A stretch of DNA of 64,000 nt from Ophiura sarsii (GCA_035610835.1 CM069446.1:70727062-70791061), one strand, 5' to 3'; counted from the first letter of the stretch, positions 33,687 to 44,938 are shown. Notes: generated from the sequence alone by a model not told the origin. Made by a program: numbers and translations.

Positions 33687-34734
33687 AATGTACATGTACA
33701 TGCAATTCAGTACATTCCCGGAGGAGGGTAGACACTTACATTTTGTAGTGGTGTTCCGTCATGCTCCCAAATATGTGGCTTCAGAACTGTGTTATTTTTT
33801 CCAGAAATAAAGGTTTAAGAACAGGTTTAATGGGGAGGGGGAGCTTCAAATATGGAGGGGAAAAAGCAATGTTCAGCATGAAATATACATGAATATGTTT
33901 ACCAACAAACATGAGTGCCCCCCCCCCTCGGATGATTTCAGTTGGCTACACTTTAATATGTCTAATAAATAAATGAAATACCAGGCCTTAGGTTCATTTA
34001 AAGCAGGACATGATCACTTCCACATTCTGGATGTCGGTTTCAGATTTCCATAGCCTCCAGAACTCATCAAGAGAGGAACAATTTGGCACTGGCTATTAAT
34101 ACCTACCTTAAGGGCACCAAGCATCATATTGTATTGGCTATTAATACTCACCTTAAGGGCTCCAAGCTTCATGATTAAGTTCAACTTCCTGTTAGCAGTA
34201 AAGGCCTATCAGATTCATTTTGACATAATAATAAACTGCTCAAAAAAAAGTTTGGAATCTTTTTTCAAACTCAAGATTTTCAAATATCGAGGGATATGTT
34301 CATTAAGGTACTGCCTCCGTAAAACTGCCGTAACTTCTTCATTATTCATTTAATCTATATAAAAGTATACCTTTTTTGGCAGGAAAGGGTTCAATGAATC
34401 CAACCATGATCATGAAATTGACCATTTTGGAAAAAATATAAAAAACACGTTTTTGACCCATTTTAGGTTCTGCAAAGATAACTCAAAATATGTTTTGTCA
34501 AATTTTGTCATACTAGTTTTATTATATTTCTAATACAATTCCCTAGGAATCTTTTTTGTTTTGTTTTGAAAATCTTTATTATTTTTTGAATTATTGTCCA
34601 AAAAGTGCCAAAAAAGTGATTTTCATGATTTTTGGAGGCAAAAAATCACTTTTTGGTCGATAATTCAAAAAATAATGAAGATTTTCCACAAAAAAAATAA
34701 TTAAAAGCAACCCACTTACGTCGCTGTTCCGTTA

Positions 34735-34880
34735 AAACCTCGTATCTCCATCCGACCCTTCAGCATTATAAAGTAATTCCTATTTATAACCTTTGAGCAG
34801 TCTGCTCTAAACATGTGCAAAGGCTAAAAACACATATTAAAACTTTGTAAGTACTCTTGCCCCATAACCCTTACAGCCCT
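34735..34880. repeat. Foldback repeat fragment (gttctgtcaaaacc family)
   Basis: cgctgttccgttaaaacctc and gacccttcagcat match the 48606-48855 element; the right arm is missing. Confidence 0.6.
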
Positions 34881-34989
34881 GAATCCCATGAAATCCCATT
34901 TGAAAACTATGCTGGAGGCACGTGTCACCTCAGTCTATCTCTCCGGGCACTGACACCAGGTGATAAATGCGCACAGAATTGTTAATTGC

Positions 34990-35250
34990 GGGCGCGTGAC
35001 TCCCTGGCCGAGTGGACTAAGACCCCGTCATCCATGCTGGAGGACCCGGGATCGAATCCAGTCGTCGGCAAGTCCGGTTTTTCTCTGTAAATTTCGCCCA
35101 TTTCCACCCTCGGATATTTTATTTCAACATTTCCATTCCAAAAGTGTTGGGGTTATCATGTATGTTGGATTCAACAGTAGCCCCAAACATGTAAACAGGA
35201 TTTTGCATATCAGTGTTTTGCTGCCAAATGAATTCCTATTGCCTTGAGAG
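34990..35250 (+). mobile_element. tRNA-derived SINE with intact A and B boxes
   Basis: The head has tggccgagtggactaag (A box) and gggatcgaatccag (B box). The tail, gtcggcaagtccggtttttc to ccttgagaggtagg, is shared with 4985-5175. Confidence 0.78.
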
Positions 35251-35309
35251 GTAGGAAGTAACAAACAATTAGAGACTGGTTTGATTTAGAGCCTCCCTGC
35301 CAAGTTTAA

Positions 35310-35654
35310 AGGTAGATGTTCCGATTTTCAACTTGAAGTTTTCTATTCTACATGAAAGGTCATCCTTAAAAAAGTCGTGTTCCAAAGTTTGAGTTGCATA
35401 GCTCTAATGGTTCTTATTTTAGACGCACAAGATGCTGTGAACTGTACCCATTGAGTAGTACACAAGCTATATCGGTGGATACCACCATTTGCGGTAATTC
35501 GACGTTATTTCATCAATTTCTCCGTAATTATACCGATTTAGGCTGTCAAATTTCAGTATGATGATGAGAAAAATACGAGCTTTCATATGATATGAAAAGC
35601 TCCGTATGTTTGAAATAATTCTGTGTTACGAAAATGTGATCGGGTCATCTACCT
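35310..35654. mobile_element. TTAA-flanked MITE, 345 bp
   Basis: aggtagatgttccgat and atcgggtcatctacct are inverted termini flanked by TTAA (35306-35309, 35655-35658). It lies just past the end of duplicated-block copy 2. Confidence 0.85.
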
Positions 35655-36452
35655 TTAAAGCAATATTGTGTGATCTTTTCCAATTTTTTACACCTATTTT
35701 TTTCTCTCATATGATAAAGTTTAACAAAGACTTTCCTGGACTTGTAAAATCTATCTTGACTGTACATGTATTTTAATTAATAAATGTGAAAAACCATCAC
35801 AGAACTTTGCTATAAATCATGTTTGCAAGTTCAGGTCTACGTGTAAAGGAACGCAAAGAGGTCAACTTATGGTCCAGTGAAATTGTTTGGAATTTGCTCA
35901 AATCAAATAATTTCGTACGTGTACAAGAATTATAGCTTTTACAGTAGGGTCTAAAATTAAATTCTGTCTTCAGAAGTTGAAATATGATATTTGAATACAG
36001 CCGTAGCAAAAGGGACAAAGGGTGCAGTTGTCTTTGAAGGGAAATGTTGAGATCTTAATACCAACTAAAGTGGCACTTAAAATGCTTCAAAATGACATCT
36101 TTGTGGTTAAGATTGAATACTGCTTTCTGATTTTATGAAGAAATATTACAATTAATGTGTCTTAATTTTCATTGTTTTTCTGTGCCTAATTTCATCATTA
36201 TCTAAATATGCATTTTACCGACAAATGAACCCTTTTGCCGCGGCAGTACACATTTGCACTTTATTCAGTTGACTTGATGACAGCTACATATCTGCACAAA
36301 CTATTCCTAAATTTATATTTATCTGCTTGCAAATATCGTTGGTGGGTTTACTTGGATGTACTGTTATAGGCCAGTGGAAGGTGATAGGGCTGAAGAAAAA
36401 AGAAATCTTGTTTCCTGTTACAAGCATTTCATCATTTAGATCATATTCATAG

Positions 36453-36553
36453 TAAGGCTGTGAATGCACGGGTAGTTTCATATACACTGGGTACCATGGT
36501 ACCTGGGTACCCAGAATAGCGGGCAGGTACCTGGGTATAAATCACATCCTTTA
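36453..36553. mobile_element. hAT-type MITE, 101 bp, 8-bp TSD
   Basis: It starts taaggctgtgaatgcacgg and ends ataaatcacatccttta, with ATTCATAG on both sides (36445-36452, 36554-36561). The interior is ggtacc-rich. It is an internally deleted relative of 57647-58046. Confidence 0.92.
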
Positions 36554-36720
36554 ATTCATAGTAATTTCCGGTTAGCTGTCTAATCTCACAAAGCGCTGTT
36601 TCTACAGAGCTCTAATTTTTTGAGGATAATTCTTCTGCAGAAAGGTTGCCTGGAGAGGACTTGTTTCTGAAAAGCTGGAATGTTCCGTAGAAACACGCTC
36701 TATGATATAGGGCTGGTTAG

Positions 36721-37817
36721 GAAGTGTCAACCCTATTATTTTGATGATCAACTTTTGCTTCTAAATTTGAGAATATTGAATAAAAGTACATAAAAGTATA
36801 CATTTTTAGAAAGGAAATTTGATAAGGAAGCCGATGGTGATATCAATGGGATACCAAATAAACTAAATTTTGAGAAATTAACCAAAAAGCCATTTTTTTA
36901 CCCCAAATTTTTCAGACAGCATAACTATAAAATAAAAAATGTTAATTTGTTCTAATATACGTTTTTGTAAACAAAACAATTTTGTCTGGGAGGCAATTTT
37001 TTCTTTTTCCAAAATAAAGCTTGGTTTTGGAAATATTGCTAAAAACATCGGAAAAGTGTAAAAGTTGTGTTTTTTTGCATACATTTCGCTAGAAATGGAT
37101 GCATATCTCGAGTTTAAAATCCATAATCGAAAAAATAAAAAATTGCCTCCTATTGCTGTAAGTCCTCTACACAATGGTAGTAAAAGCTTACCTGATAGTT
37201 TGATATATTTTTAGTTATATGTTGTCTGAAAATTCGTAAAATTCCTTCAAATTTGAACTTCTAGAAAACATCGATTTAGTAAAAATATTGACATTTTCCA
37301 CCATTTAAAGCTAAATGTTCACGGAACACACGGGCGTGTGACCTAAAAAGCAAGTATACTATTATGAACAATCATAATAAACTATCAGATTCAATTTATA
37401 TTGTCACAATGTGAAGAAATTGGAAGAAAACTGAAATTTAAATGATCGTAAGATTGGCCTTTGTTTACATTTTAGACATTGTTTTGCGCTCTTTTGTTTT
37501 TCGCGTCTACGTCGCGGATATTAAGCGGCGCGTCTAGTATTACGCGCGGGAAGTTTCAGCGCGCGACGCAATGATCGAACAGCTGTCGCAGCATTTGAAA
37601 AGCGCGGAACTTCGCTTAAATTCCCGCCAAATAACCATGCGCCTTTTTCTGACTCAAACTTACCAAAACAACAATTTAAAATCACCCAAAAGAACGGGAA
37701 ATAATCGCTTCCGATTAGTAACTTATGATGGTAATGATAGAATACATTATAAAAGTATAAAATAATAGAGAAATATGAAATTCAATTTTTGAAACAAGTG
37801 CCGGGTTGACACTGCCC
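36721..37817. mobile_element. TTAA-type TIR element, 1.1 kb, inverted relative to 16742-18644
   Basis: gaagtgtcaaccc at the left and gggttgacactgccc at the right. TTAA is intact on the right (37818-37821) and decayed to TTAG on the left. The interior matches the 16742 element in reverse, including the cgcg-rich core. Confidence 0.9.
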
Positions 37818-38494
37818 TTAATTGGGTGTAATTGATAATAACTCTCACCATATATAGGATGTCCCAACACAAGGAAGTGTAATCAAATCAGTTTTTTAGG
37901 AAACAAAATGATTAGCCCTAGCTAATGAAATACATTTCATGTGAAATTTTGGGGTGGATACTTGTTTATAACAATATTTTTTTAAACAAACTCTGTACCA
38001 CCAGATAATTTTGGGATATAGGGTATGGACAAACTTCCATCAGCCCTTGACAGATTTTAGTGGAAAAGTGAAATATTGCGGCAAATTTGCCATTTTTTAA
38101 CTCTCTGATTGATATTTCACTGGTTTTGCACTGGATATGGAGTTTTTATTTTAATACATGATAAGGCAACATTTTCTTCATCTGTCAGTTACATAAAGAA
38201 GACAAATCAGAGACACACTCTATTTCACTTCCTCTGTACAGTGATGTTACTTGACAGGCGCAGCATTTACACACACTTTGTATCTCCCATCTTTATAATT
38301 AAGCGTGTGTATCTACACACCTGCTCCTGGAGTAAGCATGCATGTTTATGATCTGTAATCAGTGGTGATGTTATTGTCTCGAGGAAGTGAAGTAAACTAT
38401 ATACCCAGCTTCCCTTCTATTGGAACACCCTGTACTGAGGTGTTTTATAAACTTGATAAGGATAACTGATAATGGTAGTTACATGTACACCGAT

Positions 38495-38690
38495 CTAATC
38501 AACTTTATAAACATTGTAAATGAACTCGGGTATCTTATACAGGAAACATCCACATAGGGTTAAGGTTAGGCCAAAATAATTCGGTACTGAACATTTACAC
38601 CTAATCAACTTTATAAACATTGTAAATGAACTCAGGTATCTTATACAGGAAACATCCACATAGGGTTAAGGTTAGGCCAAAATAGAATAT
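38495..38690. repeat. Tandem duplication, ~106-bp unit, two copies
   Basis: ctaatcaactttataaacat at 38495 recurs at 38601 with the following ~80 bases nearly unchanged. Confidence 0.85.
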
Positions 38691-38780
38691 TGAAATTTTG
38701 TTTGTTTGACATATTGGGTACTGATCCTAAACATATTTAAGGGAAGAATATTCTATTTTTTTTGATATTGTTAGCATATA

Positions 38781-39421
38781 CAGAGTGGTCCAAAATTGGG
38801 GAAACATGTTTGAATTATTTTAAGATATTCCTAAACTAAAATATCATATTGGTATATGGTGAAAACAGCGTTGAAATTAAAGCTCAAATTAAGAAATAGC
38901 GTCAATTTAAAGAAAACTTGTCAAATACAAGTTTGTCCACACGTATTAAGTCTATGGCAGTCATGGATGTTTCCATATAAACTCCTCAAAAAAAGTTTAG
39001 AACGTTTTTTGAGCCACCTATTTCTCATTTATTTGAGACCTGTTTGTATCCTTTTATGCATCAGTGGATTAGCTAATTTCCTCCTCTTTACAATGACACC
39101 ACTTTTGTACCAATCGCTTGCTTCATGGCTGAGAACCTCCCTTTGTTTACAGGTATAATTAGGGCCTACATACTATTGCAGGAAATTGTGAACGCTGTAC
39201 TATTGAGTTGACAATATCCCATAGACTTGCGTAACACATGGACAAACTGGTTTTTGACCATTATTCTTTAAACCGTCACCATTTCTGTATTTATGGTTCA
39301 TTTTCAACACTGTATTCAAATCACTAAGATAATGGCGTTTAAGATAACAATTATTAGATGTCTCGTCCATTTCAAGAAATATGCATCTTAGAAAGTGTAA
39401 TTCTTTTTTTGGACCACTCTG
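38781..39421. mobile_element. TA-flanked mariner-like MITE, 641 bp
   Basis: cagagtggtccaaaa at the left and ttttggaccactctg at the right are perfect inverted repeats with TA outside each (38779-38780, 39423-39424 with one extra base). No transposase frame. Confidence 0.85.
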
Positions 39422-39436
39422 TTAATACACGTTGTG

Positions 39437-39815
39437 GGGCATTGGGCATTTATGGTGCAGTGGATAGAGCACTGGACCAATCCAAAGGTTGTGGGTTCAA
39501 ATCCCCCTGTGGTCAACATGTTGTGAGCAAGGCACTTAACCACAATTATTCCTCTCTAAATACTGATTGTGAGTATCCTTGAGTCTCTTGTCTGGCATCT
39601 TCCAGGCACTTCTTGTGGCAACTACGAGGTGTATATAAATGGGTACCGGCATTCGTCAGTGCTGGGAAGTAAACAGACTCACTGTGGATGGAGGAGGTGT
39701 AGCGAGCCCCGCACAGCAAAATTATAATATAGCAGTCTGACCCAATTGCTTTGAACGAGAGTTGGACTTGGGATTATATAGGACCGACCACCCCTGCCTT
39801 TACCTTTACGTAATA
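39437..39815 (+). mobile_element. tRNA-derived SINE, near full length (~380 bp)
   Basis: A box tggtgcagtggatagagc and B box gggttcaaatccc form the head. The body contains gtcaacatgttgtgagcaag, cagtgctgggaagtaaacag and aggtgtagcgagccccgcac, shared with 53310-53580. It lies 12 bases from the preceding MITE. Confidence 0.85.
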
Positions 39816-40611
39816 AACTGCGCCAATAAAGTATCTAAACACTTACAAATGGTCAGATTTATCGGAACCTGAAATAGTATGCAAAAAAATAATTAATTAA
39901 TTCGATTCACAGTTATTTTCTGCGCATTTTGACACCTCTTTTGTTGCGCTACGATGTTGTTTGGCGGATTTATGGGCACTTGAGTGGCTTTTGCAACTTT
40001 TGAAATTCGACCGTAAGCCACTTAAAAGCCCATAAATCCTTTAGAATACTTTATTGGCGCAGTTTACTTCTAATCTTGCCTTGTAAACTTCATCTTTACA
40101 CAATACTTTTTATCTTGCCTTATAAACTTCCTCTCATATCAATATAGGCTATTTTCCTAACTCAGTTTGCATAATATAATAATAATAAACAGGCATTTAA
40201 AAGACGCATTTCAAACCGCAAGGAAACTCAATGCGCCGCACAGAGATAAAATCAATAAAATAACAATTTAGATAAAAAAACTAAAAATTAAGAAAAATGC
40301 ACAACCTGTACAATCATAAAATACCATAACAAAATAACCAATATTATATATATGAGTAAAAGGCAAAACACAATTGAAGCGCAAAAGTCAATATATATAC
40401 AGATTTGCCAAATTACGAGCGAGTAAAAAGGTAGTGCATGTATGCGATCATCCACAGTGTGTCAGTTGTCATTATGAAAATATATTGATAGCGTAACACT
40501 ACAAAAAGCATTATAGTTATTCTTTTGAAAATAACAGATTTCTGGGAACAAGTATCGTTCATAAATATTCCTGCTCTGAAAAACTGATTTCCTGGTTCCA
40601 AAAGTATTAAA

Positions 40612-40840
40612 CCATTTTGGGAACATTGTGCGACCAGTGGCGTAGAGCTAGGTGTGGGCGAGTCACCCACCCTGGCCTGTAACACATTTTGAGGGACATT
40701 GTGCGACCAGTGGCGTAACTAGGTGTGGGCGAGACACCCACCCTGGCCTGTAACACATTTTGAGGGACATTGTGCGACCAGTGGCGTAACTAGGTGTGGG
40801 CGAGTCACCCACCCTGGCCGGTAACACATTTTGAGGGGGA
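40612..40840. repeat. Tandem repeat, ~77-bp unit, three copies
   Basis: cattgtgcgaccagtggcgt, aggtgtgggcgag, ccaccctggcc and ggtaacacattttgaggg repeat three times. The cagtggcgtaactagg core resembles a hAT terminus. Confidence 0.92.
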
Positions 40841-41241
40841 AATTATGGAAGGCAAGGAAAAGTAAGGTGGTAAGGAAAAGAAGTGGAATAGAGGGAAGAA
40901 AAAAGACGAAAAATTGGAAAATCAAAAAATCAAAGATTGTGTTGATTAAGATTAGCATTGTGACAGTTATTGAGCTTAATTTTTGTTGTGCTGGTTTGTG
41001 GAACGTCACATCGCACCCCCTCCCCAGCTCTCTCCCACTCTTAACATTTTATTTGAAACTATGGCACCCCCTTCCACTCTGATAATTTGAAACTATGGCA
41101 TCGTCCCTCCCCACCCCCCATCAAGATGTGAAACAGTATGGCATTTAGTTTTCTTGGGGGAACATTTTTCGAATCTCTTCTACCCTTAACTGCACAACTG
41201 GTTATGTCCCTGTTCCCACCACATCAAAACAGACCAGTTGT

Positions 41242-41263
41242 CCCCCCCCCCCCCCCCCCCCCC
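41242..41263. repeat. Poly-C tract
   Basis: About 22 consecutive C, roughly 100 bases before exon 5. Confidence 0.95.
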
Positions 41264-41324
41264 ACTGAACCAACCTCCTTGACTGAATGCAAATCACTTT
41301 CCCTGAAACTTAATCACAACATTT

Positions 41325-41360
41325 TTTTCTCTTTCTCTTTCTCTTTCTCTTTCTCTACAG
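41325..41360 (+). promoter_or_regulatory. Polypyrimidine tract and 3' splice site built from a TTTCTC microsatellite
   Basis: ctctttctctttctctttct continues to ctctacag. About five repeats of ctcttt/tttctc form the whole pyrimidine tract of the exon 5 acceptor, so its length is expected to vary. Confidence 0.8.
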
Positions 41361-41414
41361 GGTCACCTTGTTAAATTTATCCACGCTCTTACAGAGCTGC
41401 AAGGGTACCGTGCA
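41361..41414 (+). CDS. ACAP2: ACAP-family Arf-GAP, exon 5
   Basis: The exon encodes GHLVKFIHALTELQGYRA in phase 0 at both ends, with donor gtaagt. It aligns with the ACAP BAR helix that reads roughly L.KF...L.E...., between the acidic linker of exon 4 and the LDDQ/LFDQ segment of exon 6. Its 18 codons could be skipped without frameshift. Confidence 0.92.
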
Positions 41415-41707
41415 GTAAGTATACATGATCCCCTCTTGTTGGGCCATCCACCCAACGGTGGGAACAGTAGGATCATATATTGCTTGATAAGACAATTTTG
41501 GCAAATATTTGGAAATTGTTTCCAACATTTTTGAATAATTTTTGCAATTTTTGAAGTTATTTTTGACATTTTGGAAACAATTTCAAACATTTCAATTTTT
41601 GTCTCAAAAAATCACCAATATTACCCCAAATGTGTGTTTTTCGTTGCATTAAGGGCCATTACAGAGATGCTTTGATGAGCACAATTTATTACCTTATTAG
41701 ATAATTT

Positions 41708-42295
41708 AGGGTGTCCCAAAAGTTTTGAAACCTTTTCAAAATTTCATATCCCCGGTTAAATAATTCGCAGTATGAAAATAAAACAATTGCATAGAGAAGA
41801 CTTGTAGAATTATGTTGGTACCAAACTTACAGTAGTGTTGGCAAAATACAGACACAAGTTTTCTGAACTGTAAAACTGCACTTTCATATGAAAGCGTATT
41901 ATAATGAGTCGAGGATGTGACAAAGGGAAAGAGGTACGGAAGAGAGAAAAAGTTTCTCTACAATGATTCTTTTTAATTTCAGATTGATGTAATCCTTATT
42001 ATGAACATTATTATAGTTTGAACAAATTCCACATGAATGGAATGTGAGAAACATGCAACATGAGATTACAGTGACTTAATACATAGTGCGTCCAGCAAAT
42101 TGAACAATGGTATTGTGAGTTATGTGGCCAAACCTTTCAGCGTGTGTTGTACATTGAGGGGCCTCAAAAAGGTGCCATGTTTGGTACCAAAATGAAGTTT
42201 TTCCCTTTCCAAATATATTTTCAATTTGGTATTGCAACTTATTTTAAGAGAGATACAAATCTTTAAAATGGTTTCGAAACTTTTGGGACACCCTG
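41708..42295. mobile_element. Mariner-like MITE, ~590 bp
   Basis: agggtgtcccaaaagttttg at the left pairs with cgaaacttttgggacaccct at the right, then gta. A relative of part of it is at 54680-54890. It fills most of the 963-base intron 5. Confidence 0.85.
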
Positions 42296-42377
42296 TACAT
42301 GCGAGCAAATCTATGGGGTGTTCACAAATTACCTTCTTTTAAACACCCTGTTATTATTGTATTGTTTTCCCATACAG

Positions 42378-42436
42378 ACTCTTGACGATCAAGCCCAGAG
42401 ATCGGTGGCCAAAGCTGTCAGTACTTTTGTGAAAGA
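42378..42436 (+). CDS. ACAP2: ACAP-family Arf-GAP, exon 6
   Basis: The acceptor is tttcccatacag and the donor gtgagt. It encodes TLDDQAQRSVAKAVSTFVKE plus two bases, with the glutamate completing at the donor. This matches the ACAP segment (L.DQ.Q.S....L..FVKE) that ends the second BAR helix region. It enters in phase 0 and leaves in phase 2. A G-rich tract begins 16 bases past the donor. Confidence 0.93.
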
Positions 42437-42451
42437 GTGAGTGATACACCA

Positions 42452-42483
42452 GGGGAGGGGGGAGGGGGGGGGGGGGGGGGGGG
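42452..42483. repeat. Poly-G tract next to the exon 6 donor
   Basis: aggggaggggggagg followed by about 20 G. A second G tract is at 42645-42661. On the coding strand such runs can form G-quadruplexes close to a 5' splice site. Confidence 0.9.
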
Positions 42484-43061
42484 CGGTTTCATTCAGAAAC
42501 AAAGCTGTGGCATCAGTGTTAAGGTGACTCTAATACTGAACTATTTGTTGATGATCTGTCAAAAAACCATTGATATCATGCAATGCACCTTGGTTTACTC
42601 TTTCAATTATGTAAATTTGATGACGTCATCAGGGTTTTTTTTGGGAGGGGGGGGGGGGGGGAGTGGGGGATTGACCCAATGACGGGTTTGTTTAATAAAA
42701 CCAAGAAACTATGTTTGTAAAAGATTCTGTTTTCTGTTTATATGGGTATGTTTATTTACCTCATGACGCCACAGAATGACAAAACCTAACATACAATTTT
42801 ATTTTAAGGTTACGGTACTAGAAGACATATCCACAATAAAAATAACTAATATCTAAGATGCACTTTAACCGCATAAGGTGGCTGTGTGTGTTTGACTCTA
42901 TTCAAATTACCAGGTTCCTAGAATCTTTTTCAACAGCATGTTAAGTTTTAAAAGCTAAAATCTATGAAAACTAACGATTGAGACATTGAATCAAGTCTTA
43001 TTTATGTTTGTGTCATTCTAAAAAAATGGATACTAACAAATTTGGACATTGGTGATACATT

Positions 43062-43224
43062 ACTGCAGGGGTCCTCAACATTATTTAATGGAGCGCCACA
43101 ATTATGAGATTAAATGTATGATGAAGGGCCAAATGTATTTATTTATATTTTTGATGAGTCCAAGCACCATTGCCTCAAGCGCCACATTTGGCGCGTTCGC
43201 CGCCAGTTGAGAAGCCCTGCAGTA
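43062..43224. mobile_element. TIR MITE, ~160 bp
   Basis: tactgcaggggtcctcaac and gttgagaagccctgcagta are inverted termini. The caggggtcctcaa core is like hAT (Charlie-type) ends, but no 8-base duplication is seen. Confidence 0.7.
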
Positions 43225-43384
43225 CGGCATAAAAACAGTATGGAATTTACAGAAGTCTTCTTCAAAGGTTTACATTTTGCTGTTTAAAAAACAGAATCAT
43301 TGCTGAGTATTGAAAGAGGTCCAATATTTTGGACTCCCAAGATCTCAGAGGAGACCATTCGTTTAAGTTATCAAGTATCAAGTA

Positions 43385-43572
43385 CTGTAAATGTGGAAAT
43401 TTGCGCGCTACATTAATGTTCACGCCCCAAGCAGCTACCGCGATAATAAAAACACACATACAAGTCTTTGTATGAACTTTCAAATCGCGAATTTAAAACC
43501 AAGCGAAATGGCTGAAAATCCACACACAAATTTAATCACACGAAATTCAAAGCAAAATCACTGCTTTTACAG
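43385..43572. mobile_element. tactgtaaa-family MITE just upstream of exon 7
   Basis: ctgtaaatgtggaaatttgc at the left, tgcttttacag at the right, TA on both sides. It ends only 37 bases before the exon 7 acceptor, so the branch point region abuts it. Confidence 0.75.
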
Positions 43573-43611
43573 TAATAAATTGACAGTTTGAATTTATCCA
43601 CAATTTTTCAG

Positions 43612-43795
43612 CGATTTGAAGAAAGCCAAGGAGACTCAGAGACATTTTGAAAAAATCAGCGGCGATTTAGACAACTCCCTGGCAAAGAACGCCCAGACGT
43701 TACGCACTAAGCCTGTGGAATGCGAGGAGTCGCACAATGTACTGACCGCTACAAGGACAGCTTTTGGACACACTGCTTTAGATTATGTCTTCCAA
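43612..43795 (+). CDS. ACAP2: ACAP-family Arf-GAP, exon 7 (longest exon here)
   Basis: With two bases from exon 6 it encodes a 62-residue segment beginning DDLKKAKETQRHFEKISGD, passing SLAKNAQTLRTKPVECEES, and ending VLTATRTAFGHTALDYVFQ. The KNAQ and LTATR..F.H.ALDYV motifs are typical of the ACAP BAR domain. It enters in phase 2 and leaves in phase 0 at donor gtaagt. The open frame runs on through the following minisatellite for another ~220 codons with no stop, but the donor and family alignment place the exon end at 43795. Confidence 0.95.
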
Positions 43796-43844
43796 GTAAG
43801 TGACCGTTTGACTTGGGGTATAGATGCAGGTGTAATCCCACCAC

Positions 43845-44405
43845 CACCCCACCCCATTTATCTCATCCACACTCAACCCCACCACCACCCAACCCCATCC
43901 AACCCCAATTTATCCCATCCATACTCCACCCCACCACCACCCAACCCCATCCAACCCCAATTTATCCCATCCACACTCCACCCCACCACCACCCAACCCC
44001 ATCCAACCCCAATTTATCCCATCCATACTCCACCCCACCACCACCCAACCCCATCCAACCCCAATTTATCCCATCCACACTCCACCCCACCACCACCCAA
44101 CCCCATCCAACCCCAATTTATCCCATCCATACTCCACCCCACCACCACCCAACCCCATCCAACCCCAATTTATCCCATCCATACTCCACCCCACCACCAC
44201 CCAACCCCATCCAACCCCAATTTATCCCATCCACACTCCACCCCACCACCACCCAACCCCATCCAACCCCAATTTATCCCATCCATACTCCACCCCACCA
44301 CCACCCAACCCTATCCAACCTCAATTTATCCCATCCACACTCCACCCCACCACCACCCAACCCCATCCAACCCCAATTTATACCATCCACACTCCACCCC
44401 ACCCC
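43845..44405. repeat. C-rich 52-bp minisatellite, about 10 copies, 50 bases past exon 7
   Basis: The unit is ccaccccaccaccacccaac then cccatccaaccccaatttat then cccatccaca(t)ct. tttatcccat recurs at 43909, 43961 and 44013. Variants alternate between ccacact and ccatact. The complementary strand has four or more G3-G4 runs per unit, so it is G-quadruplex capable. No forward frame contains a stop. Confidence 0.96.
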
Positions 44406-44667
44406 AAAGTCGCTTCGCAATCAGGGTCGTTCCCGATGACATAATTTACATCATATGATCTTCAAACCTTTTTCATTTTAGTCAGCGGCGACCACACAGG
44501 ACTTTCCAAAAAACGCAACAGGTCACACGGTCTGAAATGCTGCCATTGACTTCAATCCAACTCTTGCGCGATGCGTCGTTCGATCTTTCAAGTTGCTGTA
44601 AGCGATTTGTATTCCATATTCCATAGTCCACTCGAGCGACTCCAAATCGCCACAATCTGCGACTAGC

Positions 44668-44938
44668 TTAAAAATTTTTTGTTTGTAAAGTTGTCCTCGA
44701 CCGCCCTCTCGTCAGATTTAAGGCCGCTCCGATTTTTTTTCTCCAAAAATTTCTTTTTCTTCAGATTTTTTTTGCCTTCAGATTTCTTTTTTAAACAGAT
44801 TAAATGGCATTGAATATTAAATTAAGTGTTTATAACATATATGTGCGACTCTTAGAGTGATTACAACTACTTGTTGGCTGAACTTTGAGCTTCCGCTGGT
44901 ATAAGAAAATAAAAATAAAAATATTAGAAGTAGAAGTA
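44668..44938. mobile_element. ttgtcctc-TIR MITE, 3'-truncated
   Basis: agttgtcctcgaccgccctc at the left and ttgagcttccgctggtataa at the point of truncation match 33410-33600. Confidence 0.78.

Larger units (their letters stand above)
29222..35290 (+). repeat. Duplicated block, copy 2 (direct repeat of 1-5221)
   Basis: Same order and orientation as copy 1, continuing past the point where copy 1 hits the N gap. Extra material is found at 31403-31991, about 32170-32330, 33020-33230, about 33385-33686 and about 34460-35040. The 3819-4878 element is absent. It lies wholly inside intron 4 of the ACAP gene, while copy 1 lies upstream of exon 1. Confidence 0.9.
27115..41360 (+). other. Intron 4 (about 14 kb)
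   Basis: Bounded by gtaggt and a ctttctctacag acceptor. It contains the tRNA-like sequences, duplicated-block copy 2, MITEs and a SINE listed separately. Stretches 27115-27430, 27513-27850, 28182-28480, 35655-36450, 37822-38490 and 39816-40610 show nothing beyond AT-rich DNA, a G tract (27661-27684) and repeat scraps. Confidence 0.8.
42484..43611 (+). other. Intron 6 (42437-43611), two MITEs recognised
   Basis: Apart from the poly-G tracts and the elements at 43062-43224 and 43385-43572, nothing is recognised. The acceptor caatttttcag ends it. Confidence 0.8.

Noticed and set aside
43796..44458. 280-residue open frame running from exon 7 through the C-rich minisatellite
   Set aside because: A good donor ends exon 7 at 43795 and the ACAP family alignment ends there. 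The rest is stop-free only because the repeat lacks stops in all forward frames.
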